This document shows, piece by piece, positions 23,608 through 34,424 of a DNA stretch of 64,000 bases. The stretch covers positions 2,666,001 through 2,730,000 of the forward strand of contig OZ220748.1 of the NCBI GenBank assembly GCA_965117035.1, given 5' to 3'. A program made the translations under genes and the position numbers. Source of the stretch: CAZENU01 sp965117035. GTDB taxonomy: Bacteria > Chloroflexota > Dehalococcoidia > Lucifugimonadales > CAZENU01. Within the stretch, counting starts at the first letter, position 1. Each line of letters opens with the position of its first letter. Below the pieces are notes generated by a model, which worked only from the letters and a program-made list of their open reading frames with translations, made no database searches and was not told the DNA's origin.

Positions 23608-24726
23608 ATGGAATCGGACGACCTGAAGTACTGGGTAGCCTTCGGCCGCATCCCGCGGATAGGCCGCGTGCGCATCAAGCTGCTGGAGGAACGCTTCGGC
23701 AGCCTGGCCGCGGCGTGGGGCGCCGGCATGACCGAGCTGGTAGCCGCCGGACTGGACGAGAAGACCGCCAGGCTCGTGTCGACGCGCAAGCTGGCGATCG
23801 ACCCCGACGCCGAGCTCGCCCGCCTCAGGGACGCGGGCGTTCGCCCCGTCACGTGGCACGACGACGGGTTCCCGGCCCGGCTCAAGGAGATATACGACGT
23901 CCCGCCCGTCCTCTACCTGCGCGGTGAAATCCTGCCGGAGGACGACCGGTCCGTGGCCGTCGTCGGCACCCGGAAGCCGACCGCGTACGGCCGGCAGGTC
24001 GCGTACCAGATGGCCTACGACCTGGCGCGCTCGGGCGTCACCGTCGTCAGCGGGCTGGCGAGAGGGGTCGACGCCATCGCGCACAGGGCGGCGCTGGAGG
24101 CTGGCGGACGCACGATCGCCGTGATGGGCAGCGGCCATGACGTCGTCTACCCGCGCGAGCACGCCCGGCTCGCCGACCAGGTCGCCGAGAACGGCGTCGT
24201 GGCGACCGAGCACAGCCTCGGCGTCCGGCCCGACGCCCAGAACTTCCCCCGGCGCAACCGCATCATGAGCGGCATGACCCTTGGCATCGTCGTCATCGAG
24301 GCAGGAGAGACGAGCGGCGCGCTCATCACCGCGAGCCACGCCCTCGAGCAGGACAGGGAGGTGTTCGCCGTCCCCGGCAACGTCTTCTCCCACAACAGCC
24401 GTGGCACCAACGGCCTGATCAGGGACTCGGCGGCCAAGCTGGTGATCGACCATACGGACGTGCTGGAGGAGCTCAACCTGACCGCGAGAGCGCAGCAGAT
24501 CGAGATGACCGCCCTCTTCCCGCAGGACGAGAGCGAGGCGGACATCCTCAAGCACGTCACCTTCGACCCGGTGCACATCGACGAGATCATTCGCGGCTCC
24601 GGGATGAACATATCGACGGTCAGCAGCGCGCTGGCTATGATGGAGTTGAGGGGCGTCGTCAGACAGGTCGGCGGGATGAACTACGTGCGACTCAAAGAGG
24701 CGACGGCCATGTACCAGGCGGTGTAG
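23608..24726 (+). CDS. dprA: DNA-processing protein A (DprA/Smf)
   Basis: The start is ATG 23608, 372 residues; a longer upstream frame overlaps the amidase and is not coding. Order: an N-terminal SAM-like helical region with RIPRIGRVRIKLLEERFGS; the Rossmann-like core with RSVAVVGTRKPTAYGRQ, VVSGLARGVDAIAHRAAL, TIAVMGSGHDVVYPREH and FPRRNRIMSGMTLGIVVIEA; and a C-terminal winged helix (IDEIIRGSGMNISTVSSALAMMELRGVV). DprA loads RecA on single-stranded DNA during transformation. TopA follows after three bases, the arrangement common in bacteria (dprA-topA-xerC). Confidence 0.95.
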   Translation: MESDDLKYWVAFGRIPRIGRVRIKLLEERFGSLAAAWGAGMTELVAAGLDEKTARLVSTRKLAIDPDAELARLRDAGVRPVTWHDDGFPARLKEIYDVPPVLYLRGEILPEDDRSVAVVGTRKPTAYGRQVAYQMAYDLARSGVTVVSGLARGVDAIAHRAALEAGGRTIAVMGSGHDVVYPREHARLADQVAENGVVATEHSLGVRPDAQNFPRRNRIMSGMTLGIVVIEAGETSGALITASHALEQDREVFAVPGNVFSHNSRGTNGLIRDSAAKLVIDHTDVLEELNLTARAQQIEMTALFPQDESEADILKHVTFDPVHIDEIIRGSGMNISTVSSALAMMELRGVVRQVGGMNYVRLKEATAMYQAV

Positions 24727-24729
24727 CAG

Positions 24730-26874
24730 ATGGCAAAGGACTTGGTCATAGTAGAGTCGCCCGCGAAGGCGCGGACGATTGAGCGGTTCCTGGGCAAGGA
24801 CGTCGTCGCGAAGGCGTCGATGGGTCACGTGCGCGACATCCCGAAGCGCGAGATGGGCGTCAACGTGGAGAACCTCAGCTTCTCGCCGAAGTACACGGTA
24901 CTGCCCGAGAAGCGGAAGGTCGTCAGCGAGCTGGCAAAGGCCTCCAAAGCCGCGAGCACCGTCTATCTCGCCACCGACCCCGACCGCGAGGGCGAGGCGA
25001 TCTCCTGGCACCTCTTGAAGGCGGCCAGGATCGACGAGTCGAAGGCGAAGCGGGTCGTCTTCCACGAGATCACGCAACACGCCGTCAGGGAGGCATTTGA
25101 AAACCCGCGCGACCTGGACCACGACCTGATCGACGCTCAACAGGCAAGGCGCGTGCTCGACCGGATCGTCGGCTACGAGCTCAGCCCCGTGCTGTGGCGC
25201 AAGGTGAAACGCGGCCTCTCGGCCGGCCGGGTGCAGTCCGTCGCCCTCCGTCTGGTCGTTGACCGCGAACAGGAGATACAGGCCTTCAAGCCCAGGGAGT
25301 ACTGGACGATCGAGGCAGGGCTTGCCAGGCACGGCGCCGACGCGACCAGGATCAAGGCCGCGCTGCGCGCGATCAAGGGCAGAAAAGGCAAGCTGGACAT
25401 ACCGGACGAGGCCGAGGCCAGCCGGATTGTCGCGGACCTCGACGGCGCGGCGTACGCCGTCGAGAAGGTGACCCGCAAGGAGCGCCGCAGCAGGCCCGCC
25501 CCTCCGTTCATCACCAGCACCCTGCAGCAGGAGGCCGCGCGCAAGCTCAGGTTCACGGCCCGAAGGACGATGCAGGTCGCGCAGCAGCTCTACGAAGGCG
25601 TCAACCTCGGCGACCAGGGTTCCACCGGGCTGATCACATACATGCGGACAGACTCCACCAACGTGTCGTCGCTCGCGCTCAGTGAGACCGGCAGGTACGT
25701 AAAGGAGAAGTTCGGCGAGAGCTACGTACCGCCTGCGCCCCGTCGCTACCGGCGCAAGGTCAAGGGCGCGCAGGAAGCCCACGAGGCCATACGGCCGACG
25801 AACGTCTACGCCGAGCCGACCAGGGTGAAGCAGTACCTCACCAGGGAGCAGGCCCGGCTCTACGAGTTGATCTGGAAGCGCATGGTCGCCAGCCAGATGG
25901 CGGACGCGCTGTTCGATTCGACCACGGTCGACGTCGAGGCCGCGAGCGCCAGGTCGGACTCGAAGTACGCCTTCCGCGCCGAGGGCTCGGTGCTGAAGTT
26001 CGCGGGTTTCAGGCGGCTGTACATGGAGGACGTGGACGATAAGCCCGCGGACGACGACAAGGACGATCAGGCGCTCCCCGACCTCCAGGAGAACGAGCCG
26101 CTGCGGTGCCTCGGCGTCACGCCGGACCAGCACTTCACCCAGCCGCCGCCGCGATACACCGAGGCGACGCTGGTCAAGGCGCTCGAGGAGCGCGGCATCG
26201 GCCGCCCCAGCACCTACGCGCCGACCCTTGCCACGGTCATGGACCGCGACTACGTGCGCAAGGAGAAGAACCGGTTCGTGCCGACCAAGCTCGGCATCGC
26301 CGTGACCGGCCTGCTCATCGCCCACTTTCCCGACGTGATCGACGTCGGCTTCACCGCGCGCGTCGAGGAGGAGCTCGACGACATCGCCGCTGGCGAGCGC
26401 GCGTGGGTGCCGGTGCTTCGTGAGTTCTACGGCCCGTTCAACGAGGCCGTGACCCAGGCGATCGAGAACGCCGAGAGAGTTCCACGGAGCGCGCTCGACG
26501 AGGAGACCGACATCGTCTGCGAAAAGTGCGAGCGGCCGATGGTCATCAAGAGCGGCAGGTATGGACGCTTCCTCTCCTGCAGCGGCTTCCCGGAGTGCCG
26601 CAACTCCCGGCCGCTGGTCGCCCAGGTCGGGGTACCATGCCCCGAGTGCGGCGGCGACCTGGTCGAGCGGCGAGGCGGCAAGAGCAGGCGGACCTTCTAC
26701 GGCTGCTCGAACTACCCGAAGTGCGACTTCACCGTCAGCCGCAAGCCGCTGCCCGTACCCTGCCCCGAGTGCTCCAAGCTTCTCATATCGTCCGGCCGCA
26801 ACAATGCCCGCTGCACATCGTGCGACTACCGCGGTCCCGTCCCCGAGCCGGAACCGGCCGAGGCCGCCGTCTAG
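24730..26874 (+). CDS. topA: DNA topoisomerase I
   Basis: 714 residues, type IA topoisomerase that relaxes negative supercoils. The TOPRIM domain opens DLVIVESPAKARTIERFLG and carries the acidic motif TDPDREGEAISWHL. The catalytic tyrosine lies in GLITYMRTDSTNVS. The C-terminus has three zinc-ribbon-like units (CEKCERPM, CPECGGDL, CPECSKLL), each with four cysteines, used in DNA binding. It follows dprA by three bases and is followed by a terminator hairpin, so dprA-topA is a two-gene operon. Confidence 0.97.
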   Translation: MAKDLVIVESPAKARTIERFLGKDVVAKASMGHVRDIPKREMGVNVENLSFSPKYTVLPEKRKVVSELAKASKAASTVYLATDPDREGEAISWHLLKAARIDESKAKRVVFHEITQHAVREAFENPRDLDHDLIDAQQARRVLDRIVGYELSPVLWRKVKRGLSAGRVQSVALRLVVDREQEIQAFKPREYWTIEAGLARHGADATRIKAALRAIKGRKGKLDIPDEAEASRIVADLDGAAYAVEKVTRKERRSRPAPPFITSTLQQEAARKLRFTARRTMQVAQQLYEGVNLGDQGSTGLITYMRTDSTNVSSLALSETGRYVKEKFGESYVPPAPRRYRRKVKGAQEAHEAIRPTNVYAEPTRVKQYLTREQARLYELIWKRMVASQMADALFDSTTVDVEAASARSDSKYAFRAEGSVLKFAGFRRLYMEDVDDKPADDDKDDQALPDLQENEPLRCLGVTPDQHFTQPPPRYTEATLVKALEERGIGRPSTYAPTLATVMDRDYVRKEKNRFVPTKLGIAVTGLLIAHFPDVIDVGFTARVEEELDDIAAGERAWVPVLREFYGPFNEAVTQAIENAERVPRSALDEETDIVCEKCERPMVIKSGRYGRFLSCSGFPECRNSRPLVAQVGVPCPECGGDLVERRGGKSRRTFYGCSNYPKCDFTVSRKPLPVPCPECSKLLISSGRNNARCTSCDYRGPVPEPEPAEAAV

Positions 26875-26878
26875 CGCC

Positions 26879-26902
26879 GACCGGTCGCGGCCGGTCTTGT
26901 TT
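26879..26902 (+). terminator. Rho-independent terminator after topA
   Basis: GACCGG (26879-26884) and CCGGTC (26891-26896) form a stem around a six-base loop, followed by TTGTTT. It starts four bases after the topA stop. Confidence 0.65.
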
Positions 26903-26962
26903 CCGGGGAGCGCCTTGTCCTGGGCTCGTCGCTACGGGCGGGGCACGTGTATGAACAGGGCA

Positions 26963-26991
26963 TTGACAACCTCCCAAGGAATATGGAGAAT
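26963..26991 (+). promoter_or_regulatory. Candidate sigma-70-type promoter for the membrane/coiled-coil gene
   Basis: TTGACA at 26963-26968, a 17-base spacer and GAGAAT at 26986-26991. The surrounding stretch is A/T-rich compared with its neighbours. It lies 30 bases before a TTG start with AGGAGG upstream. Confidence 0.55.
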
Positions 26992-27021
26992 TACACATAG
27001 TCATTTATCAGGAGGATCGGC

Positions 27022-27393
27022 TTGCCCGTCTTCCGGGAATTCTGGGGATGGGCTGCCTTTGCCGCCCTGGCTATCGTGGGTCTGGTGGCGGCCATCGCCA
27101 CTACCGAATGGGATGGCGCCTGGGACTTTGCGATATCCGTCGGGCACAAGGTCGAGCCGCTTTGGGTAAGTTCCGCGATCCTCGTCTACACCGTCGTGGA
27201 GGGAGTCGGCATGCTGGCTAATGCGTTCGCCCGGAAACTGCGGGCAAAGTACATAGCCGAAGGCAAGGCCGAAGGTGAAGCCACAACCCTGTCTGCCGTA
27301 CAGGAAGCGGCAAGGCGCAGGGGCGCAGACCCGGCGGAGATCCAGGGCGTGATCGAAGAGGCGCGCAAGATCGTCCGCAACGGGCGCGCCTAG
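27022..27393 (+). CDS. Small membrane protein with charged C-terminal helix
   Basis: The start is TTG 27022 behind AGGAGG; 123 residues. Two hydrophobic segments are visible: WAAFAALAIVGLVAAIA (about 10-26) and VSSAILVYTVVEGVGMLA (about 49-66). The tail is a charged amphipathic helix (FARKLRAKYIAEGKAEGEA), then VQEAARRRGADPAEIQGVIEEARKIVRNG. No known family is recognised; the KAEGEA type helix followed by an RRRGADPAEI motif occurs in uncharacterised membrane proteins. It lies between topA and xerC, genes that are normally adjacent. A shortened paralogue follows at 27429. Confidence 0.7.
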   Translation: MPVFREFWGWAAFAALAIVGLVAAIATTEWDGAWDFAISVGHKVEPLWVSSAILVYTVVEGVGMLANAFARKLRAKYIAEGKAEGEATTLSAVQEAARRRGADPAEIQGVIEEARKIVRNGRA

Positions 27394-27428
27394 TACAACG
27401 CCCCCACAATCCGGCCCCGTATCGGTCG

Positions 27429-27710
27429 GTGGAGGGAGTCTGCATGCTGGCTGATGCGTTCGCCCGGAAGCTGCGGGCCAAATACAAGGCCGAAGGCAGG
27501 GCCCTAGGCAAGGCTGAGGCAAGGGCCCAAGCCAAGGCTGAGGGCAGAGCCGAAGGTGAAGCCGCAATCCTGTCTGCCGTCCAGGAAGCCGCAAGGCGCA
27601 GGGGCGCAGACCCGGCGGAAATCCAGGGCGTGATCGAAGAGGCGCGCAAGATTCTGCGCAACGGGCGCGCCCAGGACAACGCCTCCACACTCCGGCCTGA
27701 CCGATCGTAG
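27429..27710 (+). CDS. Truncated paralogue of the upstream protein, soluble coiled coil
   Basis: Up to 93 residues from GTG 27429, or 88 from ATG 27444. It aligns with the last 60 residues of the upstream gene (VEGVGMLANAFARKLRAKY against VEGVCMLADAFARKLRAKY; QEAARRRGADPAEIQGVIEEARKI shared), but the membrane segments are missing. Its charged helix is lengthened by KAEGRA/GKAEARAQAKAEGR-type units, and a short tail NASTLRPDRS is added. It looks like a partial tandem duplication. Whether it is translated is unclear: no strong ribosome-binding site is seen. Confidence 0.5.
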   Translation: MEGVCMLADAFARKLRAKYKAEGRALGKAEARAQAKAEGRAEGEAAILSAVQEAARRRGADPAEIQGVIEEARKILRNGRAQDNASTLRPDRS

Positions 27711-27774
27711 CCGGGCGCGCCTGGCGACCGTCGCGTAGTCCAGGGCTGAAGGCACAACTTCTTGCTCCCGTTGT

Positions 27775-27921
27775 GGAGACCCTTGCGTAACCCCACCTGT
27801 GGGGACCAGATGTGGCGTCGATGCGTCGTTTTCGTATCTGGAAGGCCCCCGCCCCTGGGTTCCCGCCCCCGTCTGCACGGGGGCAGGCTCTGCGCGGGAA
27901 TGACGGTTGTGCAAAGGTCTC
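27775..27921. repeat. Family B palindromic element (MITE-like)
   Basis: The left end GGAGACCCTTGCGTAAC is the inverted match of the right end GTTGTGCAAAGGTCTC. The body contains ATGTGGCGTCGATGCGTCGT, CCCTGGGTTCCCGCC and GCGGGAATGACGG, shared with the copy at 60554. TTGT flanks both ends (27771-27774 and 27922-27925), a possible short target duplication. It fills most of the gap between the paralogue and xerC. Confidence 0.7.
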
Positions 27922-27998
27922 TTGTGCGGCCGGAAGAGGGCGTTCCCAGACCTCCGTTCTTCTGGAAGCCCTGCGCCGTGCGGTGTTACGGTGGCGTC

Positions 27999-28976
27999 AT
28001 GGAACACGACGCCTGGCGCTCGCTGATAGCCCGCTTCGAGACCCACCTTGCTGCCGAGAAGGGGCTCGCGCCGCTGACCGTCCGCAACTACCGGACGGAC
28101 ATACAGCCGCTCTTCGAATTCATGCGGATGCGCGACGTCGACGGCCTCGCCGCGCTCGACCGGTACGCCCTGAGGGCATACCTGGCGTGGCTGGTCGAGC
28201 TCGGATACGTGCGCCCCAGTGTCGTCAGGAAGCTGAGCACGCTGCGCACCTTCCTGCGCTGGCTCATCCGCGAAAAGGAGCTCGACAAGGACCCGCTGCC
28301 CCGCCGGGGCGTAATGAAGAGGGAGGCCAGGCTGCCCCGGTTCCTGTCCGAGGACGACGCGGCCAGCCTGGTGGAGGCGCCCGACGCCTCCCGCAACCTC
28401 GGCGCGCGCGACAAGGCGATGCTGGAGCTGCTCTATGCGGGCGGGCTGCGGGTCAGCGAGCTGGCCGGGCTCGACCTGCGCGACGTCGCGATCGAGACGA
28501 TGGAGGTCCGCGTCCGCGGCAAAGGTGGCAAGGAGCGCGTCGTGCTGATGGGAGCGTCGGCCCGCGACGCGGTGGCGCACTACGTGCGGCACGTGCGGCC
28601 GGGGCTAGTCCGGTCGCCCAGGGCGGGCGGCGCGCTCTTCCTTAACCGCTACGGCACCCGGCTGAGCGCGCGCTCGATCCAGGAGAAGGTGCGACGCTAC
28701 TCGGCCGCCGTCGGGCTTCCCTCCGGCGTGCACACACACACGCTGCGCCACTCGTTCGCCACGCACATGCTTGACGGCGGCGCCGACCTCCGCGTCGTCC
28801 AGGAGCTCCTGGGCCACTCGAGTCCCGCGACGACGCAGATATACACCCACGTCAGCGGAGCACAGGCGCGGCGCGTCTACCTCGGCGCCCACCCCAGGGC
28901 CGGGCTGAGTGACGGCGACCTTCCCGACTCCGAGGCGGGACCGGAACGGGACCGGGAGCCGACCCCGGTATCGTAG
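27999..28976 (+). CDS. xerC: Tyrosine recombinase XerC/XerD type
   Basis: 325 residues from ATG 27999; an upstream frame to 27762 crosses a repeat and is rejected. The N-terminal core-binding domain (FETHLAAEKGLAPLTVRNYRTD) is followed by the catalytic domain with the full set: Arg151 (GGLRVSELAG), Lys175 (RGKGGKERVV), His247 and Arg250 (HTHTLRHSFATHML), His273 (LLGHSSPATTQ) and Tyr282 (IYTHV). It resolves chromosome dimers at dif with XerD. A position after topA is typical of xerC. The last 25 residues are a low-complexity acidic tail. Confidence 0.92.
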   Translation: MEHDAWRSLIARFETHLAAEKGLAPLTVRNYRTDIQPLFEFMRMRDVDGLAALDRYALRAYLAWLVELGYVRPSVVRKLSTLRTFLRWLIREKELDKDPLPRRGVMKREARLPRFLSEDDAASLVEAPDASRNLGARDKAMLELLYAGGLRVSELAGLDLRDVAIETMEVRVRGKGGKERVVLMGASARDAVAHYVRHVRPGLVRSPRAGGALFLNRYGTRLSARSIQEKVRRYSAAVGLPSGVHTHTLRHSFATHMLDGGADLRVVQELLGHSSPATTQIYTHVSGAQARRVYLGAHPRAGLSDGDLPDSEAGPERDREPTPVS

Positions 28977-29160
28977 CCAGCTCCGCCGTGGCGCCTGGGG
29001 AGGTGAGTGCCGCCCCACGCCTCCCACCTTCCGCCGCTCTTCCTCATAGCAGTCGGGGCCCCTCGACCCTCCAGCTATTCGCTATCCACTATCTACTATC
29101 CGCCATCCGGTGCCGGGAGCGCCGCCCCCGTATGTTACCCTTGCCGGCAGGTTGGCTGAG

Positions 29161-29669
29161 ATGTTCCCCAAGACCCGTGAAGGCGGCTTTTCCGCGATGT
29201 CGTGGCGTGCGTGCGCGGTCGCGCTGCTGCTCGTTGCCGCGGCCGGCTGCTCGCGCGGCGACGACGTACCCGACCTCGAGCAACGCGCGCAGGCGATCAA
29301 CCGCGACCTGATGTGCCCCGTCTGCCCCGGAGAGTCGATCGACCAGTCGCAGAACCCGGTGGCCGTCCAGATGCGCGGCATCGTGATGGACCGGCTCCGC
29401 GACGGCTGGACCGACGACGAGATCAAGGCCTACTTCGTCGAACGCTATGAGAGCCGCGTGCTGATGGAGCCGCCCCGCAGCGGGCCCAACCTGCTCGCCT
29501 GGCTGGTCCCCCCGGCCGCCGTCGCCGTGGCGCTCGCCGCGCTCGCCCTCGTGCACTGGTCGATGCGCACACGCCGTGAGCCGGAGGAGGCGCCGGGCCT
29601 CACCGACGCGGAGCGCGCGGGCTACTTCGCGCGCATCGAGGCGGTCGCGGGCGAGCCGGAGGCGGATCG

Positions 29670-29673
<4 letters not shown>
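29161..29673 (+). CDS. ccmH: Cytochrome c maturation protein CcmH-like lipoprotein
   Basis: Read from ATG 29161 (170 residues); ATG 29197 is an alternative. A signal peptide ends in the lipobox VAAAGC (Cys30). The heme-ligation thiol pair is in RDLMCPVCPGESIDQSQNP (Cys52, Cys55); the family motif is usually LRCxxC and here Arg is replaced by Met. A transmembrane helix LLAWLVPPAAVAVALAALAL anchors the C-terminus. CcmH keeps apocytochrome CXXCH thiols reduced outside the membrane. It overlaps ccmF by GTGA, forming a ccmH-ccmF-ccmI-like operon. Confidence 0.88.
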
Positions 29674-31699
<2,026 letters not shown>

Positions 31700-31703
<4 letters not shown>

Positions 31704-32098
31704 TCGTGCTCATCACGATCGCGCTGGTGCTGGTGCCGGCCGTCGCCGTGCTCTACCCGTTCCTGAGGCGGGGCACGCTCCCCGACGCCCTGGAGGACGA
31801 GACCTCCCCCCGGGCGGAGATGGAGCGCCGCTGGGACTCCGCGCTGGCGGGCCTGAGGACCGCCGAGCTGGAGCGCGCCGTCGGCAGCCTGACCGATGAC
31901 GACTACCGCTGGCTGCGAGACCGGTACATGACGGACGCCGCGGTCGTCATGAAGTCGATGGAGCTGGAGGAGCAGGAAGAGCGCGAGATGCTGGCATCTA
32001 TCGACGACGAGATGCGGCGTGCGCGCGAGCGCGTCCTCGGCGGCGACACCGGCTCTCCTCCGGGGCCGTCCGAAGAGTCGACGACGGGGATCGGGTAG
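31700..32098 (+). CDS. Small membrane protein, CcmI-like N-terminal part
   Basis: 132 residues from GTG 31700, overlapping the ccmF stop by four bases (GTGA). A single membrane helix at the start (VLITIALVLVPAVAVLYPFL) is followed by an acidic cytoplasmic coiled coil with LTDDDYRWLRDRYMTDAAVVM. That placement and the LTDDDYRWLRD helix are typical of the N-terminal membrane-anchored segment of CcmI/CycH-like proteins, without their TPR domain. It would assist apocytochrome handling. The family assignment rests largely on operon position. Confidence 0.65.
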
Positions 32099-32108
32099 GA
32101 GACCGGCG

Positions 32109-33314
32109 ATGCGGCCGACCGTGTGCGTCGCTCGTCTCGCGGGGCGCCTGGCCCTGGGCGCGATCGCGGCGGTCCTTCTCGCCTCCGCCGTCGGCGCGCA
32201 GGAACCGCAGTCCATGCGGTCGGTGGAGGGCAGGCTGGTCAACGGGACGGATGGCGGGCCCGTCCCCGCCGGCGCCACGGTGGTGTTGCACGAGGAGAGC
32301 GCCACCCGCCACGAGCACCGCGAGTTCGTCACCGACGCCGGGGGCGGCTTCAGGTTCGATGACATCGCGGTCGAACCTGAGACCGTCTACGGTGTTTCGG
32401 TCAACTACGGCGGGGCCGTCTACGGGGTGGACCTGGACCTCTCCGTTCAGCCTGAGCCCGTGACGCTGACTGTCTACGAGCCGCTCCAGGACGACTCCAT
32501 CCTGACAGTGCCGACCGCGTCGGTGCTCTTCGCCCAGGTGGACAAGGCGACGCAGACGCTGTGGGCGCTGGAGATCGTGTCCGTCACGAACGACACCGAC
32601 AGGACGTACGTCCCCGGCCCCGAGCCCATGCAGATCCTGCGATTCGGGCTGCCCGCCGGCGCCGAGGGGCTCACCGTCGACACCAGGCTGATCCAGCCGA
32701 GCGTCATCCAGGTGGACCGGGGGTTCGGCCTGTTCGCGAGCGTGCCGCCCGGCGAGCACGAGGTGATGTACGCCTACAGGTTCCCCTACTCAGGGCCCGA
32801 GGCCGAGTTCTCCCGTCCGTTCCGGTACGGCGCCGAGCGGCTCCGCGTGCTGGCCCCACGCGACGTGGCCGCGCTCTCGGCCGGCTCCGGCGTCTCCGAG
32901 ACGGTCGCGATTGGCGAGCAGGACTACAACGTCGTCACGCTGGCCGACGTCGGCAGGGGAGACCGCGTCGCGGTGACGCTGCGAGACCTGCCCACCAGCT
33001 CGTTCGTCGAAGGCGTCCGGCGCCGCGCGGACGGTCTTCCGTGGCAGCTCGCGGCGCCCGCGTTCCTGGCGGTCCTGCTGGCCGGGGTCGTCGTGGTGGC
33101 CGTGTGGCGCCGCGGCTCCGGGACGCCGGCAGAGGTCCAGCCGGCGACTGTCCGGCCCCCCCAGGGCGAGTACGAGCAGCTCTTGCTGGCGCTCGTCAGC
33201 CTGGAGCGCAGATTCGAGGACGGGGAGATCGACGACGCCGACTACGACCGGAGGCGTGCGGCGCTCGCAACCCGCCTGGCCGCGGCTTCCAGGCGCCGCG
33301 GAGCCCTTCCATAG
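32109..33314 (+). CDS. Secreted carboxypeptidase-regulatory-like domain protein with membrane anchor
   Basis: 401 residues from ATG 32109. A signal peptide (LGAIAAVLLASAVGAQE) is followed by a beta-sandwich repeat (VEGRLVNGTDGGPVPAGATVVLHE, then FRFDDIAVEPETVYGVSVNYGG), typical of carboxypeptidase regulatory-like folds. A large extracytoplasmic beta-rich region follows, then a membrane helix (FLAVLLAGVVVVAVW, about 318-332) and a cytoplasmic tail ending LVSLERRFEDGEIDDADYDRRR, like the short SHOCT-type oligomerisation helix. It begins ten bases after the CcmI-like gene, so it probably belongs to the cytochrome c maturation operon, although its role there is unknown. Confidence 0.75.
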   Translation: MRPTVCVARLAGRLALGAIAAVLLASAVGAQEPQSMRSVEGRLVNGTDGGPVPAGATVVLHEESATRHEHREFVTDAGGGFRFDDIAVEPETVYGVSVNYGGAVYGVDLDLSVQPEPVTLTVYEPLQDDSILTVPTASVLFAQVDKATQTLWALEIVSVTNDTDRTYVPGPEPMQILRFGLPAGAEGLTVDTRLIQPSVIQVDRGFGLFASVPPGEHEVMYAYRFPYSGPEAEFSRPFRYGAERLRVLAPRDVAALSAGSGVSETVAIGEQDYNVVTLADVGRGDRVAVTLRDLPTSSFVEGVRRRADGLPWQLAAPAFLAVLLAGVVVVAVWRRGSGTPAEVQPATVRPPQGEYEQLLLALVSLERRFEDGEIDDADYDRRRAALATRLAAASRRRGALP

Positions 33315-33315
33315 C

Positions 33316-33375
33316 CGCCTTTCCGGCGAAGAGCCTGGCCTCGTGGAGACGGGGGCGGGAATCCAGGGAAGGGGT
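33316..33375. repeat. Inverted fragment of the family B element
   Basis: The sequence GCCTTTCCGGCGAAGAGCC, then GAGACGGGGGCGGGAATCC is the reverse complement of the body of the family B element at 27775, without its ends. It lies right after the ccm-linked gene. Confidence 0.55.
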
Positions 33376-33391
33376 AGGAACGGCCGGCTTC

Positions 33392-33420
33392 TTGACAAAT
33401 CGACAGATTGTGCAAAGATA
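33392..33420 (+). promoter_or_regulatory. Possible promoter for the TPR gene
   Basis: TTGACA at 33392-33397 with a weak minus-10-like AAGATA 17 bases later. The stretch is A/T-rich within a G/C-rich surrounding. Confidence 0.35.
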
Positions 33421-33510
33421 GCCCCATAGCAGTAACGCAGCCGCCCCGCCGGTCTGCCAGGAGGCGGGACGCGGAATCCACAATCGTCTACACGGGAGGT
33501 GTTGCTACAA

Positions 33511-33807
33511 ATGACCACCGAACGAGAGGCTCTCGCGAAGAACGCTGAGGGCGTTCGCCTTCACCAGTCGGGAGACGCCGAGGGTGCGATCAAGGTGTTG
33601 ACCGAGGCAGTCGAAGCTGCCCCCGAGCACGCCAACATTTACCGCAACCGGGCCGATGCCTACCGCGCAGCGAACATGACCGCCGAGGCCGAAGCCGATA
33701 CGGCGAAGGCGGACGCGCTGGTGCAGGCGGCGGTAGAAGCGGAGATCGAGGCCCACAAGAAGACATTCGCGCAGAAGCTGTGGAATTTCATCGCCCGCGA
33801 GTCCTAG
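33511..33807 (+). CDS. Small TPR-repeat protein
   Basis: 98 residues from ATG 33511, with GGGAGGTG about 11 bases upstream. Two to three tetratricopeptide-like helices are visible: AKNAEGVRLHQSGDAEGAIKV, LTEAVEAAPEHANIYRNRADA and YRAANMTAEAEADTAKADALV, with the canonical Asn-Arg-Ala-Asp-Ala-Tyr core. The tail AHKKTFAQKLWNFIARES is amphipathic. It is a cytoplasmic protein-interaction module with no known partner here. Codon use and spacing suggest an independent transcript after the ccm operon. Confidence 0.75.
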   Translation: MTTEREALAKNAEGVRLHQSGDAEGAIKVLTEAVEAAPEHANIYRNRADAYRAANMTAEAEADTAKADALVQAAVEAEIEAHKKTFAQKLWNFIARES

Positions 33808-33810
33808 GGC

Positions 33811-34392
33811 TCAGGCGGTCGGCGAGTCCGTCGCTCCCGATCTGGCTGCGTACTCACCAGCCAGCATTCCCATAACCACCGAGTCGAACCGCGCCCCCTC
33901 ATGGGGCCGGCTTTTCCTCAGCGTCCCCTCGTGCACGAACCCGAGGTGGCGGAACATCTCCAGCGCCGCCGTGTTGTACTCGGGGATGTCGACCCACACG
34001 CGGAACAGCCCCCACTCTCCAAATGAGAGCCTGAGCGTCTCCAGGGTGCCGGCAGTCCCGTAGCCGTGGTGCCACATGTCCTTGCGGCCGATGAGGATGG
34101 AGAGGTGGCCGTCGCCCAGGCTCTCCTCGATCGCCACGTGCACCTCGCCGACGTGATCGCCCTCCCGGGTGTAGATCGACAGGATGCGGTGCTCCGGGTC
34201 GTTGAAGACGCGCTCCCACTCCGCGTCGGACACGTCGTCCATCTCCTCGGGGTGGTACCCGAGGTGCGCCGGATCGCCGTACGAGTACCGGCCGAACCAA
34301 CTCTCCGAGACCTCTTCGTCCTCCAGCCAGCCGCGGAGGCGCGCGACGTCCTCCCTGGTAACCGGCCTCAATGTCACCGTTTGCGTAGCCAT
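33811..34392 (-). CDS. GNAT acetyltransferase
   Basis: The start is ATG 34392 (193 residues), because GGAGG lies six bases upstream; ATG 34398 overlaps the site. Motifs: VTLRPVTREDVARLRGWLEDEEV (N-terminus), RILSIYTREGDHVGEVHVAIEE, LSILIGRKDMWHHGYGTAGTLE (acetyl-CoA loop) and VDIPEYNTAALEMFRHLGFVHEGTLRKS, the RimJ-type order. It is convergent with the TPR gene. The substrate is unknown. Confidence 0.85.
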   Translation of the reverse strand: MATQTVTLRPVTREDVARLRGWLEDEEVSESWFGRYSYGDPAHLGYHPEEMDDVSDAEWERVFNDPEHRILSIYTREGDHVGEVHVAIEESLGDGHLSILIGRKDMWHHGYGTAGTLETLRLSFGEWGLFRVWVDIPEYNTAALEMFRHLGFVHEGTLRKSRPHEGARFDSVVMGMLAGEYAARSGATDSPTA

Positions 34393-34424
34393 CCCCATCC
34401 TCCAACGAACGTCTTGCCCTCAGT

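Noticed and set aside
23587..26325. Very long open frame on the minus strand opposite dprA and topA
   Set aside because: It is the antisense shadow of two unmistakable genes; long antisense frames are common in G/C-rich DNA and it has no domain motifs.
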